Positions 21,120-33,459 of a DNA stretch of 64,000 nucleotides are shown piece by piece; the first letter of the stretch is position 1, and every line of letters starts with the position of its first letter. This stretch comes from Halichondria panicea (lineage: Eukaryota > Porifera > Demospongiae > Suberitida > Halichondriidae), in contig NC_087380.1 of NCBI RefSeq assembly GCF_963675165.1, positions 3,401,803 to 3,465,802 of the forward strand, read 5' to 3'. A program made the translations under genes and the position numbers. The notes beneath the pieces were generated by a model, which saw only the letters and a program-made list of their open reading frames with translations, made no database searches and was not told the DNA's origin.

Positions 21120-22841
21120 TTACTTGCTTATTGAGGTTTTTGGGGAATTGTATTGTGGGTAGTTCTCAGCATTAACAAATCTGTCCGGCAACTCGTTATC
21201 TTCCATCGTTGCTTTCTTTTCATTACAACAACAACCACAATATCTCTTGTACCTTTTGTACACACTGTAAACAATGAACACTGCAAAACATCCTTGGGGT
21301 ACAGAGACTAGAAAAAGGGATGCACTCGCAAGCAAGATGCTACTAAAGTGGAGGTACAGACTATGAAATCCGAACGATAGGGCCAATAAAAAGATGAGCA
21401 GAGATTCAATCACATTGTCAATAACTTTCTTGTAAGGACGAGCTACAGCCACAAACATGGCGAGAGAGAAAAGAAGAAATGTGGACAATGAGGTCAACAA
21501 AAATCTATGGGATCTCGAAACTAACAAAAAGATCACCCGTGATAAAATTAGCAGAATGGGGTACATGACCACAAGATACTGAAAATTACAACGAGAGCCT
21601 TCAGTAGTACCGTCTTTATAAGTGGAGGTAAAGTCATCGAAAAATGCTTTGAAGTAGAGGAAGATTTGAGTTCGACAACAACGCTTCAAGCAAAGCTTCA
21701 TGCACTTCAGTGGATAGCAACCAACCAGTGCGATAACAGTGATGGTAATAATGGAGAACACAAGAGACAGAACGAGCAGACCAGGATCAGGGTAAGGAGA
21801 GGACGGATCTACTCGTAGCGACGTTTCCACTTCGCCAGCTGCACAAAGATTGAATACTTTGGAAACAGTAAAACTTGTAGAAACAATAGAAATAATGTTA
21901 GATAGTGAAAATAAGCAGAAATTGACGAATACATTCACAATTGAGCTCTTGTGGTCCCATAACTCCCTTGTGGAGATGAAACATCTACGAAATGGCTTCC
22001 AGAAGATTACCACGGGCTTAAAGTTTCGCTCATGAAGCATATAGAGTACAAGTGTCAAAGCAATGAGAAACAAGGGGTAGACTGACACCAAGTATTGGAG
22101 GTACACAAAATGGATATTAGTGAAAGATGTACTGACGCAGAAAGGTGGCAATACAGACACAAAGTTAAGACTCCAGATACCGTTAAGCAACTCAACAGCA
22201 TAGAAACAAAACTGACCAACTACACTCAGGTTATTTCTAGCTATTATAACACTTTGTGTAGACATTATCCAAAATACAATTTGACTAAAAAACACGAAAC
22301 ACCTGAAAGGAGCTTTAGCAAAGGAGACCTGCCACACCAAGTTGATCAAGTAGAAGATGGTGACAGGTCCAAATTGAAGCAAGAAGAACAGCACCCACCA
22401 CCCAGCAGTGTTATCAGGGCACTCAGCACAGACGTATTCCAACGACAATGGAGCCACACCAAATCCTTCCATACATCGATGACACAGAATTCCTTTTCTT
22501 TTGAGGGGATAACAAAACACAGTATCTAGATCATGATCGGACAAACTTGACGGTAACTCCACAGCATAGTCAGACACATTCGGGTAATTGTATGGACATG
22601 CACCAACAGACACGCTGTCATTATGATCAATGCTCAAACAGTTTGAGATATCGAGAAAAGTAGTTTGATTGTCACAAGAGAAGAAGTAAGGGAGGTCAGA
22701 TCTGCACACACACTCTGAGCCCATTGCTTGCATCCATGGAGGGCAGTTCAGTTGCAGGTTACAGTATTCAATAGTGTTTTCATTCAAGCTAGACACACAA
22801 CTTGAAGAAATCAAAACCAGCAAAATAGCAGCAACAGCCAT
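21120..22841 (-). CDS. Multi-pass membrane protein with Cys-rich ectodomain (unidentified family), copy 1
   Basis: An intronless frame of 573 residues from Met at 22841. It has an N-terminal signal peptide (MAVAAILLVLISSSCVSSLN), an ectodomain to about residue 145 with around 12 cysteines, including GILCHRCMEGFGVAPLSLEY followed by CAEC, then about nine to ten hydrophobic helices (WWVLFFLLQFGPVTIFYLI, FVFFSQIVFWIMSTQ, YLVSVYPLFLIALTLVLYML, GLLVLSLVFSIITITVIALV, YPILLILSRVIFLLV, SLLIFLLALSFGF, others). The tail is cytoplasmic with RYCGCCC, a possible palmitoylation cluster. I do not recognise a named family; a receptor or channel of the Cys-rich plus multi-TM kind is a guess. It is head-to-head with the copy at 24816-26525. 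Confidence 0.8.
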   Translation of the reverse strand: MAVAAILLVLISSSCVSSLNENTIEYCNLQLNCPPWMQAMGSECVCRSDLPYFFSCDNQTTFLDISNCLSIDHNDSVSVGACPYNYPNVSDYAVELPSSLSDHDLDTVFCYPLKRKGILCHRCMEGFGVAPLSLEYVCAECPDNTAGWWVLFFLLQFGPVTIFYLINLVWQVSFAKAPFRCFVFFSQIVFWIMSTQSVIIARNNLSVVGQFCFYAVELLNGIWSLNFVSVLPPFCVSTSFTNIHFVYLQYLVSVYPLFLIALTLVLYMLHERNFKPVVIFWKPFRRCFISTRELWDHKSSIVNVFVNFCLFSLSNIISIVSTSFTVSKVFNLCAAGEVETSLRVDPSSPYPDPGLLVLSLVFSIITITVIALVGCYPLKCMKLCLKRCCRTQIFLYFKAFFDDFTSTYKDGTTEGSRCNFQYLVVMYPILLILSRVIFLLVSRSHRFLLTSLSTFLLFSLAMFVAVARPYKKVIDNVIESLLIFLLALSFGFHSLYLHFSSILLASASLFLVSVPQGCFAVFIVYSVYKRYKRYCGCCCNEKKATMEDNELPDRFVNAENYPQYNSPKTSISK

Positions 22842-23090
22842 TAGCAGCTTATGAATGTACTAGATCTAGCTATACGAACTGAACATGCATGCACTTTGGA
22901 GCAGCTGCTCTTACTCATAGTCCATATTTGATACCAATTGACAATGAAGTATTGTATACACTGAAAGTGTAGTCCACACTATAGTGGCATCTTTGTTCTA
23001 TATTTGTGCTGTATGTTTGGACTAGAACAATCTCCTACTATATATGCCATGTCATGTTACAGTTGCCTACATTTTAGGGCTTTTTCCAAA

Positions 23091-23214
23091 GGAGTCCGAC
23101 ATGCGTGCACGAATCACTACAAGTTCAGTGCATTTGGCCTGGACATTATCACATGACCGCAATGACATCAATGCACTGAACTTGTAGTGATTTGTGCACA
23201 CATGTCGGACCTCC
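23091..23214. repeat. Inverted repeat, about 43-bp arms
   Basis: gtccgacatg...cactacaagttcagtgcat at 23091-23133 pairs with 23170-23214. It lies in the spacer between the two membrane-protein genes. A poly-C run follows at 23303-23318. Confidence 0.75.
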
Positions 23215-23904
23215 TCTGGGCTTTTTTGGTTGGCTACAAAAAGTATTTCTAGCAGTATAACTATTATTTCTACTGTAACTTTGTAGACATTATTCAAATC
23301 ACCCCCCCCCCCCCCCCATGTGTAGCACATACTTTTAGAATGGATAAAAATTTAGAACACGGAATGGATATACAAATTAACGCAGCTGAACAATTGGAAA
23401 TAACTATGAGAGAATTTACATAATTATACTGGACAAGGGCAGATCCAGGATTTTGCTAAAAATTTTACTGAGAATTTACTAGCTACTGTAACATGCAGAG
23501 AGAACTGTGTACTGCATGCATGTGTTGCCATGACAGGTTAGCTACCTGTAAAAAAACAAACTGCTGTAGTTTAAAAATGATCACACTTTAATAACACTTA
23601 CTTTCGTTACTAAGGATTTTTTTCGAGGAGAGCAGTTCAAATGACCACACTCCCTACAGTAGAGAGGTTTCAATACCGGGTTTAAACCAATTTTTCGAGG
23701 CACTAAATGTTCGTGTTTCTGGGTCAATCCTCGAAAACCTCGAAAATGCCGTGCCTCGAAAATAACCAGCTATATACGGTATACACATGTGCACTCATGC
23801 ACTGATGCTTTTTGTGGCTGGTTACCGAAGATTCTTGTTGTAATTTGTGGTCATGTATCCCACAAGTCGTCGAGTGATTGTGAACGAATAGAGATATTTG
23901 AAGC

Positions 23905-24035
23905 CTCCAATGTACTCACTTCTTTTACTCTCTCTCGCCATGTTTGTGTCTCTAGTCAGCCCCTACAAGAAATTTATAGAGATCGAATCTCTGCTCCTCT
24001 TTTTATTGGCCCTATATCGTTCGGATTGCAAGGTC
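23905..24035 (+). pseudogene. Fragment of the multi-pass membrane protein family (late helices)
   Basis: PMYSLLLLSLAMFVSLVSPY and KKF followed by IESLLLFLLAL match residues about 450-490 of the 24816-26525 gene in the same orientation, with a small deletion. A second scrap (24436-24490, ttggataaggtctacacgaag) matches the second helix region of the same gene. These are decayed copies between the two intact genes. Confidence 0.7.
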
Positions 24036-24116
24036 TGGATGTACCTTCATTTGTATGGGTTGCCAGGTTGCCGGTTGCATGTTTAAAATCCACCCACTGT
24101 ATCGGTCTCACGATTA

Positions 24117-24182
24117 CAGTATAGCAGGTAATTTTCGTGCGACCACGAATATTTTGACCCCCGAAAATTACCCGCTATACGG
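24117..24182. mobile_element. Short internally deleted MITE of the CCGTATAGCGGGTA family
   Basis: cagtatagcaggtaattttc at the left and gaaaattacccgctatacgg at the right form a hairpin of about 66 bp ending in ggta. Confidence 0.65.
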
Positions 24183-24815
24183 TAAAAATTAATAGGTGCA
24201 CACTTCACTAATAGGATTATGGGTGTGGCATTTGCTAAAGCGTGAGTATGCATTCTAGCAGCTCTACCCCTGCTTGCGCACTGTGCACTGCCACGGGGTA
24301 ATTAGCAATTAATCCATCTCTTGTCCGGGCTCCCGTTGTTATAATTATTCCCAATTTGTTCAGCATTTTATTTGTTTCCATGGAGCTATCGATTCCAACA
24401 ATACGTGCTACACATGGGAGGATATGATATTCGATAATTTTTGGATAAGGTCTACACGAAGTTACATAATAATCTTGTTGTAGACTAGCCCCATGAAAAA
24501 TATATATAGACTAGAAGTGCAATTCAATCCAAAATTGTGTTTGCACTCCAATATAAACTATGTATAATTATAAGTAAAGGTATACAGTCATGCATACGTA
24601 CTACATACTGTATAATTTAACATTGTACAAATACATCAGCAGGAGAATGTTCTAGTCACCTCGTGAGATTTCGTAAGAGCTGCACAATTGATGTACAAAT
24701 AAAGAACACTGATGTTATTGTAGTGTATACATTCTCAAATATGGTATAATGATATAAGAACAGTCGCTCCAAGTGTTGAGTGTGTAGCTAGTACATTCAT
24801 ATAGACTATAAGCCA

Positions 24816-26525
24816 ATGGCTGTTGCTGCTTTCCTGCTGATTGTAATTTCATTAAGTTACGTGTCTAGCTTAAATGAAAATACTACTGACTACTGTAATC
24901 AACTGAACTGCCCTCCATGGATGCAAGCAATGGGCTCAGAGTGTGTGTGCAGGACTGACCTCCCTTACTTCTTTTCCTGTGACACTAACATAGCCTACAT
25001 TGATATCTCTAACTGTATGAGCATCGATAATGATACCGTGTCTGTTGGTGAATGTCCATACAATTACCCGAATGTGTCTGACTATAATGTGGAGTTACCG
25101 TCAAGTTTGTCCGATCATGAACTAGATACTGTGTTTTGTGATCCCCTCAACAGAGAAGGCATTCTGTGTCATCATTGTAAGGAAGGATTTGGTGTGGCTC
25201 CATTATCATTGGAATACGTCTGTGCCGAGTGCTCTGATAACACTGCTGGGTGGTGGGTGCTGTTCTTCTTGCTTCAATTTGGACCTATCACCATCTTCTA
25301 CTTGATCAACTTGGTGTGGCAGGTCTCCTTTGCTAAAGCTCCTTTCAGGGGTTTCGTGTTCTTTAGTCAAATTTTCTTTTGGATAATGTCTACACAAAGT
25401 GTTATAATAGCTAGGAATAACCTGAATGTAGTTGGTAAAGTTTGTTTCTATACAGTTCAGTTTCTTAACGGCATCTGGAGTCTTAACTTTGTGTCTGTAT
25501 TGCCACCTTTCTGTGTTAGTACGTCTTTCAAAAACATCGATTTGGTGTACCTCCAATACTTTGTGGCAGTTTACCCCTTGTTTCTCATTGCTTTGACACT
25601 CGTACTCTATATGCTTCATGAGCGAAACTTTAAGCCTGTGGTAATTCTCTGGAAGCCGTTTCGTAGATGTTTCATCTCCACAAAGCAAACGTGTGACTGC
25701 AAGAGCTCAATTGTGAATGTTATCGCCAATTTCTGTTTATTCTCATTGTCTAACATTATTTCTATTATTTCTACGAGTTTTGATGTCTCCGAAGTATTCA
25801 ATCTTTGTGTAGCTGATGGCGAAGTGGAAAGGTCGTTATGGGTAGATCCGTCCTCTCCTTACCCTGATCCTGGTCTGCTCTTTCTGTCTCTTGTTTTCTC
25901 CATTATTACCATCACTGTTATCGCACTGGTTAGTTCCTATCCACTAAAGTGCATGAAGCTTTGCTTGAAGCGTTGTTGTCGATCTCAAATCTTTCTATAC
26001 TCGAAAGCATTTTTCGATGACTTCACCTCTAGTTATAAAGACGGTACTAGTAAAGGCTCTTGTTTTAATTGGCAGTATCTTACGATTTTGTACCCCGTTC
26101 TTCTGATTTTATCACGAGTGATGTTTTTAGCTGTTTCGAGAACCGATAGATTTTTGTTGCCTTCAATGTACTCACTTCTTCTATTCTCTCTCGCCATGTT
26201 TGTTTCTCTGGGTCGCCCCTACAAGAAGGCTATTGACAATGTGATCGAATCTCTGCTCATCTTTTTATTGGCTTTAGTATTTGGATTTTTTAGTCTATAC
26301 GTGTATTTTGAGCATATCTTCCTTGCGTATGCGTCCCTTTTTCTAGCAACTGTACCCCAGGGATGTTTCGTAGTGTTCATTGCTTACAGTGTGTACACAA
26401 GGTACAAGAGATATTGTGTCTGTTGTTGTAAAAAAAAGAAAGAAATGGTGGAAGATATTGAACTGCCGGACAGATTTGTTAATGCTGAGAACTACCCACA
26501 ACACAATGCCCCAAAACCGCAATGA
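24816..26525 (+). CDS. Multi-pass membrane protein with Cys-rich ectodomain, copy 2
   Basis: An intronless frame of 569 residues, roughly 85 percent like the 21120-22841 product by eye. It has the same signal peptide (MAVAAFLLIVISLSYVSSLN), cysteine pattern (GILCHHCKEGFGVAP, then CAEC), helix order and tail (RYCVCCCKKKK). The start is set by the conserved MAVAA. The lack of introns in both copies, in a genome where other genes have many, suggests an origin by retrocopy or an intronless ancestral family. Transcripts of the two copies diverge from a spacer of about 2 kb containing pseudogene scraps and MITEs, so an inverted duplication is likely. Confidence 0.82.
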   Translation: MAVAAFLLIVISLSYVSSLNENTTDYCNQLNCPPWMQAMGSECVCRTDLPYFFSCDTNIAYIDISNCMSIDNDTVSVGECPYNYPNVSDYNVELPSSLSDHELDTVFCDPLNREGILCHHCKEGFGVAPLSLEYVCAECSDNTAGWWVLFFLLQFGPITIFYLINLVWQVSFAKAPFRGFVFFSQIFFWIMSTQSVIIARNNLNVVGKVCFYTVQFLNGIWSLNFVSVLPPFCVSTSFKNIDLVYLQYFVAVYPLFLIALTLVLYMLHERNFKPVVILWKPFRRCFISTKQTCDCKSSIVNVIANFCLFSLSNIISIISTSFDVSEVFNLCVADGEVERSLWVDPSSPYPDPGLLFLSLVFSIITITVIALVSSYPLKCMKLCLKRCCRSQIFLYSKAFFDDFTSSYKDGTSKGSCFNWQYLTILYPVLLILSRVMFLAVSRTDRFLLPSMYSLLLFSLAMFVSLGRPYKKAIDNVIESLLIFLLALVFGFFSLYVYFEHIFLAYASLFLATVPQGCFVVFIAYSVYTRYKRYCVCCCKKKKEMVEDIELPDRFVNAENYPQHNAPKPQ

Positions 26526-27790
26526 TTATTGGTGCTATTTGAACTTTGATTTGCATGTGGTCTATACCAAGTTTTGTATTTTTTGTTTGTTTGTATGTGT
26601 TGTGTGTGCAGTAGAATACAAGGTTTTTCTAATGAGCGCACAGCTCTTGTGTCTTTCCCCTAGCAAGCAGATCTCTTGTCCTGCAGAGGCGGATCCAGGG
26701 TTAATTTGTTGGGTTCGTACGTACCACCCTTCTAGTAAGTTCTTATATATAACTTTTGAACTTATACCCTGATAAAACAAGCTAGCTATAGGGAATGTAA
26801 TGCTATAGAGTCTATTAACAAACACTATACAGGGTGTCATGCATATAGGGGAAAAGGGAGGATGTCCCCCTCTCGCTCCAATTCCTCCCCCCCCCTAAAA
26901 TTTGGCTACTAGTTGTGTATGACTGAGTGTCCATAGCTGGCAATGTTACATACTAACAAAATAATGGTTGACCTTTTTTTTACGTAGCTGGTTACTTTTC
27001 AAAAGCATGCCGTATTTTCCCCAGGCCATCTACCCCCATGGCCATCTACATCAAAATCCTGTATGACACCTGATAGCTCTAATAATGTATACCGCACTTA
27101 TTATGTGATCAGTGTATACCGGGATTACCGGCCTTAAGAATCTACATGCAGGCTGCTTTACAATTACGATAAGGTGGCCGGTGCTAAGCTTTGGTTTCTC
27201 GAGAAAAGAAAGACATTTCAGCGTCTTCACAGAATATGGTGATAGTGCTCTGTGCATGCATTGATGACCATGATGTGGCATGCAGTCTAGGATCAACACC
27301 AAGCTCATTACAGCGAACGCATGCTTCTAATAATTTATGCCCATGCTAACAATAACAGTGAATCCTTATACCATATACATGTATACAGTCCATAAAACTT
27401 ACAGAGTCACAGATATAGTGATCGACGGCGTGTCACAGTTGGTGTAGAGCGTTCCTTATATGGACATCAATGTTTTACACATTGTGGTGTCACACATTGT
27501 AGTGAAATGCCAATTCTGCTTTAGGAAGCAAAATTCAAAAGCAAATGGCTTACACGAAAAAAAGCATTAGGATAAGATGGAGAATAGTGCATCCGACAGA
27601 TCAGGCTGCTTGGACTGTCTTATCAAAGTGTTGCCAAGTTGATCCACTGTTTGTAGAATAGTACTAACGCTTTTTGTGGATAATGCAAAGATTCTGCAAA
27701 TTAAACCCTGTACCACAGTTAGCTTATCGTATAGAACTCACATTAATAAAAATTGATTTGTACAACACATCTATTAGAATGGTACAACAA
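26526..27790. other. Intergenic, no supported gene
   Basis: No exon-like segment with splice sites and family similarity was found on either strand. A poly-C patch lies at 26888-26896. Confidence 0.5.
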
Positions 27791-30268
27791 CTAACTACTA
27801 ATCAATGTTATTTCGGTAATCTCTGGCCTATAATAATGTCTGAATGGTAACATGTAATAAACAGTTCCAGGACTCACATGCACAAACACACTTGGTCGTG
27901 GTTCATACAGACCAACAAAAAATGGATTGTACAAATATATAAACGGAATTGCCGGAAATATCTGTCCTCCATGGGTGTGTCCTGAGAGTACTAGTCGTAC
28001 ATCGTTCCACATGATAGCTTCTACCGCTGCCCAAGGCTGATGGGCCAGTACAATGGTTGGTACCCCCTCCTTTCGACCGGAGAGCGCAGTGTGGAGGTCC
28101 ATACTATGAGAGCCATACCTGCATGCAGGAAAGAGTGGACGTATGCATGTGGCTTCATATTGGAACAGATAATCGACAGTGCAAATTAGTTCTACAGTAT
28201 TGATAAAGAATGTAATTATGTGAAGCTATATATAGCTCAAGGTCTCTTCCAAAATGGGGGATTCCGACTTAAAAGCAGTAGTAATTCGCACAACAGAGCT
28301 GCATTGTACGGTGTATCAATTCTTTTTGAAACTGAATCAGAAAACTCGTCTGTTAATTTGTATAAGCAAAAGACTACAACATAGTTGATACCGTATAGTA
28401 AGTTATTTTTGTATGATGGAAATGTTCGTATTGAAGAATCATACGAAAATTACCGCAATTGATTTAACGTCACTATCCGAGCTGTAGCTGCACAACAATT
28501 AAAACTACAAACTATTTAAATGGCTCGTTCGTACGAAAATGTAAACGAAAGGTATGTCTCACCTCATTTTTCTGGTTTCAATGTCCTCAAGACCAGCCAG
28601 ATACAATCCTCTGTCACATGACTCTGTCCCGAGGTCACGTGATCTGTACAAACACACTCTTTTGTTCATGAGAGGCGTCACATTAAATTGAGGTATGAAT
28701 TTGATCCAGTTATCCACATCTCCAGTGTAATACTCGTGGTTCCCTAAGGAACAAAAGCCAATTATCATTATATGGAACGAAGAGTAACCACACGCTATAA
28801 AATGGCCAAGAACTCAGGTCCGGATTGAAACTACTAACTTCAATGAAAAGCAACCTCTCAGGAACGGCCACCTCTCTACTCCGTAGAATGAGTAGCTTTC
28901 TACCCCCTTTAGTAATAGAAAATAACCTCCCAGAATAGACAGCCACACCCAGAAATAGTAGAAAATTATTGCTGAGATACCATTATTTTGCACAATCATG
29001 AAAACCTAACTGTAGCTCGTCCCTACAGCCTTTTCAATTCTTGTATGAGCTAGAGAAGCAGTTAGCAATTAAAGCTAAAATACATGTGGATGGCAATTAA
29101 AACTTCTCAACGAACCACCTCTCTATAACGGCCAAAAGGCTGTTCCCCAATGGTGTCCATTTTATGAAGGTTCCACTGTAATTACTTATTGTACAGTCCA
29201 TACCTCTCTTAACATGCAACTACCCCTGAAAAAAGTCAATTGTGATATAAAGGCCAGGCACCCGGTCCCAAATGAACAGTTTCTGTACAAAGCAGCCAAA
29301 ATTTTTCCCGAAATGCTATGAAGGGGTTCTAGTTTATCTATCAACAATTCAACCTGTAGATCTACATCTACAATGCTACGACTTTGGGTAGCAATGATGA
29401 AAGAAACTCTAAATACAGTTATAAATCAAACCTGAATCTAAGGTTGATACCGTCATTATAGATCATAGATCATACCAGTTGAATAGAAGACTCCTTTTCT
29501 TGATAATATCTTCTTTAGTGGACTGGCTGCTTCTTTGAGAGCCTGGAAGTTAGAGTCGGCAAGGTCACCGGTGATGACCACAATGTCCGGATTTAGGGTG
29601 TTCACTTTGTCAACAATTCTCTCCATCACTCTCTTCCCAGTGAACGCCCCTAAATGTATATCACTGAGTTGTACAATTGTTGTCCCGTTAAGCTTACTGT
29701 TCAGTCCTTTAATGGGAACGTTCAAACGAACTATATTTATGCCACTTGCTCCAATTGCACCATACAAAATTAACACCAGTGCACAGATTAGAGCGAGTAA
29801 TGTACGGATCTTGATTTCACTTCTATCCATTGGAGAACTTCTAGTGTTTCCTCGTAACTTGGAGAATTGACGAAAAACGAAAGACATCATGTCGGAAATG
29901 GCCAGGCAGGTGGTTAGAAATACGACGGCCCCTAGACAGTAAGTGCTTATTAGCGAGAGTATGTGGGGATTACTGGAGACAGGGAGTACCACAAACACCA
30001 TGGTGATCAGGGACGTCAACAGAACGGCCAAAACAACAATCTTGAAAACAAAACCAAACGCAATGATGCTATTAGTTTTGATGACTGTGTTGAGTCGTTT
30101 CATGATGTATCGTACACTTACTATAGTTAGCAATTCGATGAAAATGAAGAGATGTGTTCGTACGATCTTGATCCTCTCTAGTCTTGTGAACACCCATGCC
30201 TCAAAGAGGCCTATGCACAACAACAGGGCAGCATACACAATCAAAGTCAAAACACTTGGGTACTTCAT
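27791..30268 (-). CDS. TMPPE: Transmembrane protein with metallophosphoesterase domain
   Basis: Three exons (29476-30268, 28563-28743, 27791-28118) give a 433-residue protein in one frame; vertebrate TMPPE has about 450. The first 170 residues contain about five membrane helices (VLTLIVYAALLLCIGLF, IIAFGFVFKIVVLAVLL, TLLALICALVLILYG). The rest is a calcineurin-like phosphoesterase with all metal motifs: LSDIHLG (D-x-H), VITGDLAD, GNHEYYTGD, VLAHQPWA and LSGHTHGGQ. It probably hydrolyses phosphoesters at a membrane surface; its substrate is not known. The Met at 30268 is chosen because the first helix follows at once. It shares an upstream region with ZRANB2. Confidence 0.9.
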
Positions 30269-30522
30269 GATGGGCCCACTGCTGTTCTGTACTGTACCTG
30301 TATTACTGCACGTACGTTCGAGAAAAAACTGCTGAGTTGGGGTCTTCTTGTATTACTTTATGGGATATAAAATTATTCCCACTTGTCTCGTGAATCAGCC
30401 GCCCTTCTTTTGGGGCGGCTGATTCATGAGATTATCGACCCACATATGTGTACGTGTACGTGTACATGTGTTAGAGATCGAGAGCAGAGCTAGCTTATAT
30501 AGCTAGTTAGAGCACATTGCAA
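30269..30522. promoter_or_regulatory. Shared 5' region of TMPPE(-) and ZRANB2(+), likely bidirectional promoter
   Basis: Only about 254 bp separate the two start codons. It contains a hairpin at 30387-30430 (ctcgtgaatcagccgccc against gggcggctgattcatgag) with a GGGCGG core, and alternating acgtgtacgtgtacatgtg. A TATA-like cttatatag is at about 30493. Promoter function is inferred from geometry. Confidence 0.5.
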
Positions 30523-33459
30523 ATGGCTGCCATGGCAAACAAAGCTCAGCCTCTCAACGATGGTGACTGGATCTGTTCTGACAAGAAGTAAGATAAATAT
30601 GTTTTGTATTTCGAGACTTCCTGTCTGTGTAATAATGTTTTAGACAACCCATAGTTTAATACTTTAATAGTAGTCCACACAAGTGCAGAATGTACCGTAT
30701 ACACCGCGTACCGCAATATACACCTACCTTATTTCAGCTGTGCTAATGTCAACTTCTCGTTCCGAGCCTCCTGTAACAAGTGTGGAAAAGGTACAGCTGC
30801 ACGTTTCTATTTTGATTTACTGTGTGCTTTTCAAATAATCCGCCCACAAAAAGTAATTACTTTTACAGACTACACATACAAAATTTAAATGTATGTGGGT
30901 TCCATGTTTAAGTGCGAAGGGTGCTCTGTATTTTCATGCACTTGGCCAAGTGGTTTATACATGTATGTAATGTGTCTATACTTCCCTCAGACAAAGGCAA
31001 AGTGGAGTACTTTCAGAAGAAGGGCACTGAGATTGGCAAGCAGGCGGCCACCAAGAGTGGGGGCCTCTTCAGCGCCGACGACTGGCAGTGCTCAAAGTGA
31101 GACCTTGTAGACAGGAGGGTGTTTCCCCTTTTCATGGCAACGTTACACACAATTGTAGAGACACGGGTGTTTTCCCTTTTAAAGGTTGTAGACATGCAGG
31201 GCATTCATCCTTCGGCAAGTTTTATATGTAGGCAGTGTGTCTTTCCCTCACAGTGTTGTTATCATAATGGACGTAGTGCAGCCAGTAGAGGCTTAGAAAA
31301 TGGTTTGTGTATTGTCAATACATGCACCTTCCTTTTCATGCAGTCTTTATGTTACGTTATATGTGCTTACAGTTTGTGGGATTCTGAACTGGACACCTAA
31401 TTGGTTCATACCCATACAGGTGTGGGAATGTGAACTGGGCACGAAGGACCGACTGTAACGTATGCAACGAGCCCAAGTTTGGAACAATAGAGCCAAGGAC
31501 GGGACTGGGTGGAGGCTATAATGAAAGAGACGGTGTTGAGTACTTACAGAGAGAAGCGTCTGATGATGAGTACGATGATGTGAGTGGTAGAATAGCAGCC
31601 ATTTGTTATTGGACCAATGGAACTAAAGTTATGGCTGTTCAAAGATACTCTATTTAACGCTTTTATGTTGAAGTGTGCATGAAAGCCTTTGTATATGTAC
31701 GAATTGTGACTGAGTTTGAGACACTCTGTGGTAGAGTTTATAAGAAAGACCCTTATCATACCATCCATTCTTACAACCTTACTCGATCCACACCCACAAA
31801 CGTTGAACTGTTATTAGACATTCGTCTGTACACATCGAATCAGTTGCTACACTTTATGCATGGGGTTCTCCTCTCTACAGTTCGGTCGCAAGAAAAAGAA
31901 GAAGAGGAGAGGGTCTTTGGAGCAGGAGAGGGAGGTGGTGAAGGAGACAGTGAGCTCAGAAACCAACGTGCCAATCGTCTCGTCAACCTCTATGGAGGAG
32001 GAGGAGGTATGTCCTTCTCACAGGTTACCATATTTTTTACTTTAGTTGCTGAACAGTTGTGTTTAACATGCACATTAGGCTGTAGTATAGTGCCAGAAAA
32101 ATAGAAATCGTCATAAATTTTAATTACACGGAGATTGCACGTAGAAATATTATAATTGACAAATCCCCGACATCCATTAATAGTGCTGGGCTTCTTTTAC
32201 TTTTTAATGTGGTGCTCTTTGCCAATTACAATTTGTCACCTGTAAACACACTATCTCCCCCTCTCGATCCCCACTGCACACATACAGTTAATCACACTGT
32301 GTACCCCCTCCTCCCACCCACCCACATACCGTCTACCCCCTAGGGGCCCCAACACACAGTAATCACACCATATTTCCCTCCCCCACCCACACAGTAATCA
32401 CACCGTATTTCCCTCCCCACACACAGGAGGAGGAGGACAGTGACGATGAGGTCGACCTCTCTAAGTATGATCTAGTGGATGAGAGCAATGACGAAGATAA
32501 TGCAGCCACTGACCAAAAGAACTGCAGTAAGTTCAATGTGGCTGAAAGTAAATATGCAGTCAGTGCGGGTTAGCGAGTTAATTTTCACCAGCTTAAAATG
32601 TTCTGCCACCCACTGGGAGCAAGTAAATTTCCTACTTGCATCTTGTCGATCACCCACTTAGTATTTGGAATCCACATTTTCACCCACTTTTGCAAAATCT
32701 TGAAAGAAACTCTGCTAGGGATTTTGTTCTACAATTAGTGGTTAGACAAAGGATATAATTACGTGATTCTATACATGTATACTGTCAGAATAGGGAACTT
32801 TTAGAAAGCACATGTGAGGTGGTGATGTGTTTTCCGATGTAATTGTTTCTTATTTTCTGGTAGATATGGACCTCTCCAAGTACCCACTCCAACCTGACTA
32901 TCGTGAGAGTGAGAGCAAGAATAGAACTCGAAATCGATCAGAGGACAAATCTTCAGATAGACAGAAACAGCACTCGTCTCACTCTCCGTCCAGTCGTTCT
33001 CGATCCCCTCGTTCTAAACACAGTCGGTCAAGATCTCGCGATCGAGGAAGAAAGAGAAGTCGAAGTAGATCTCGCAGTCCGAGACGCAAGAGAACCTCGC
33101 GTGGATCTAGAAGCCGATCCAAGTCTAGAAATCGTCAGCAATCTAATTCCTCTGGAAGCGATCGAGGAAAGGGTCGAAGGTCATCTCGGAGCCGTAGTCG
33201 TAGCAATGAACGAAGGAGGGAGAGACGTAAACCTTCTCGAGAAAGAAGCAGATCAGTCTCTCGCGATCGAAGGCGATCCAAATACCGTTCCAGATCAAAC
33301 AGCCGAGACAGGAGACGAAACAGGCGTAGGCGGTCTTGTTCCGGTAATAGGAGTCAGTCGAGGTCACGTTCCAGAGATCGTAGGAGGAAGAGGTCCAGTT
33401 CCAGAGATAGAAGGAGAAGTCACCGGTCCCGTTCCAGATCCAAAGATCGCTATCGATAG
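30523..33459 (+). CDS. ZRANB2: Zinc finger Ran-binding domain-containing protein 2 (SR splicing factor)
   Basis: Exons at about 30523-30587, 30738-30790, 30991-31096, 31420-31579, 31881-32006, 32427-32527 and 32864-33459 join in phase. Two RanBP2-type fingers (DGDWICSDKN-CANVNFSFRASC and DDWQCSKCGNVNWARRTDC) are separated by GTEIGKQAATKSGGLFSADD, as in vertebrate ZRANB2 (GTEIGKTLAEKSRGLFSAND). Then come GLGGGYNERDGVEYLQREAS, FGRKKKKKRR, acidic blocks with two DLSKY repeats, and an RS domain of about 180 residues. The fingers bind single-stranded AGGUAA-like RNA, and the protein acts in alternative splicing in the nucleus. The sponge RS tail is unusually dense. AAATAAAT near 33690 may be the poly(A) signal. 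Confidence 0.93.

Noticed and set aside
22095..22529. Plus-strand frames of up to 144 residues opposite the 21120-22841 gene, and similar ones opposite 24816-26525
   Set aside because: Antisense shadows in two paralogous genes; hydrophobic codons on the sense strand leave the other strand open.
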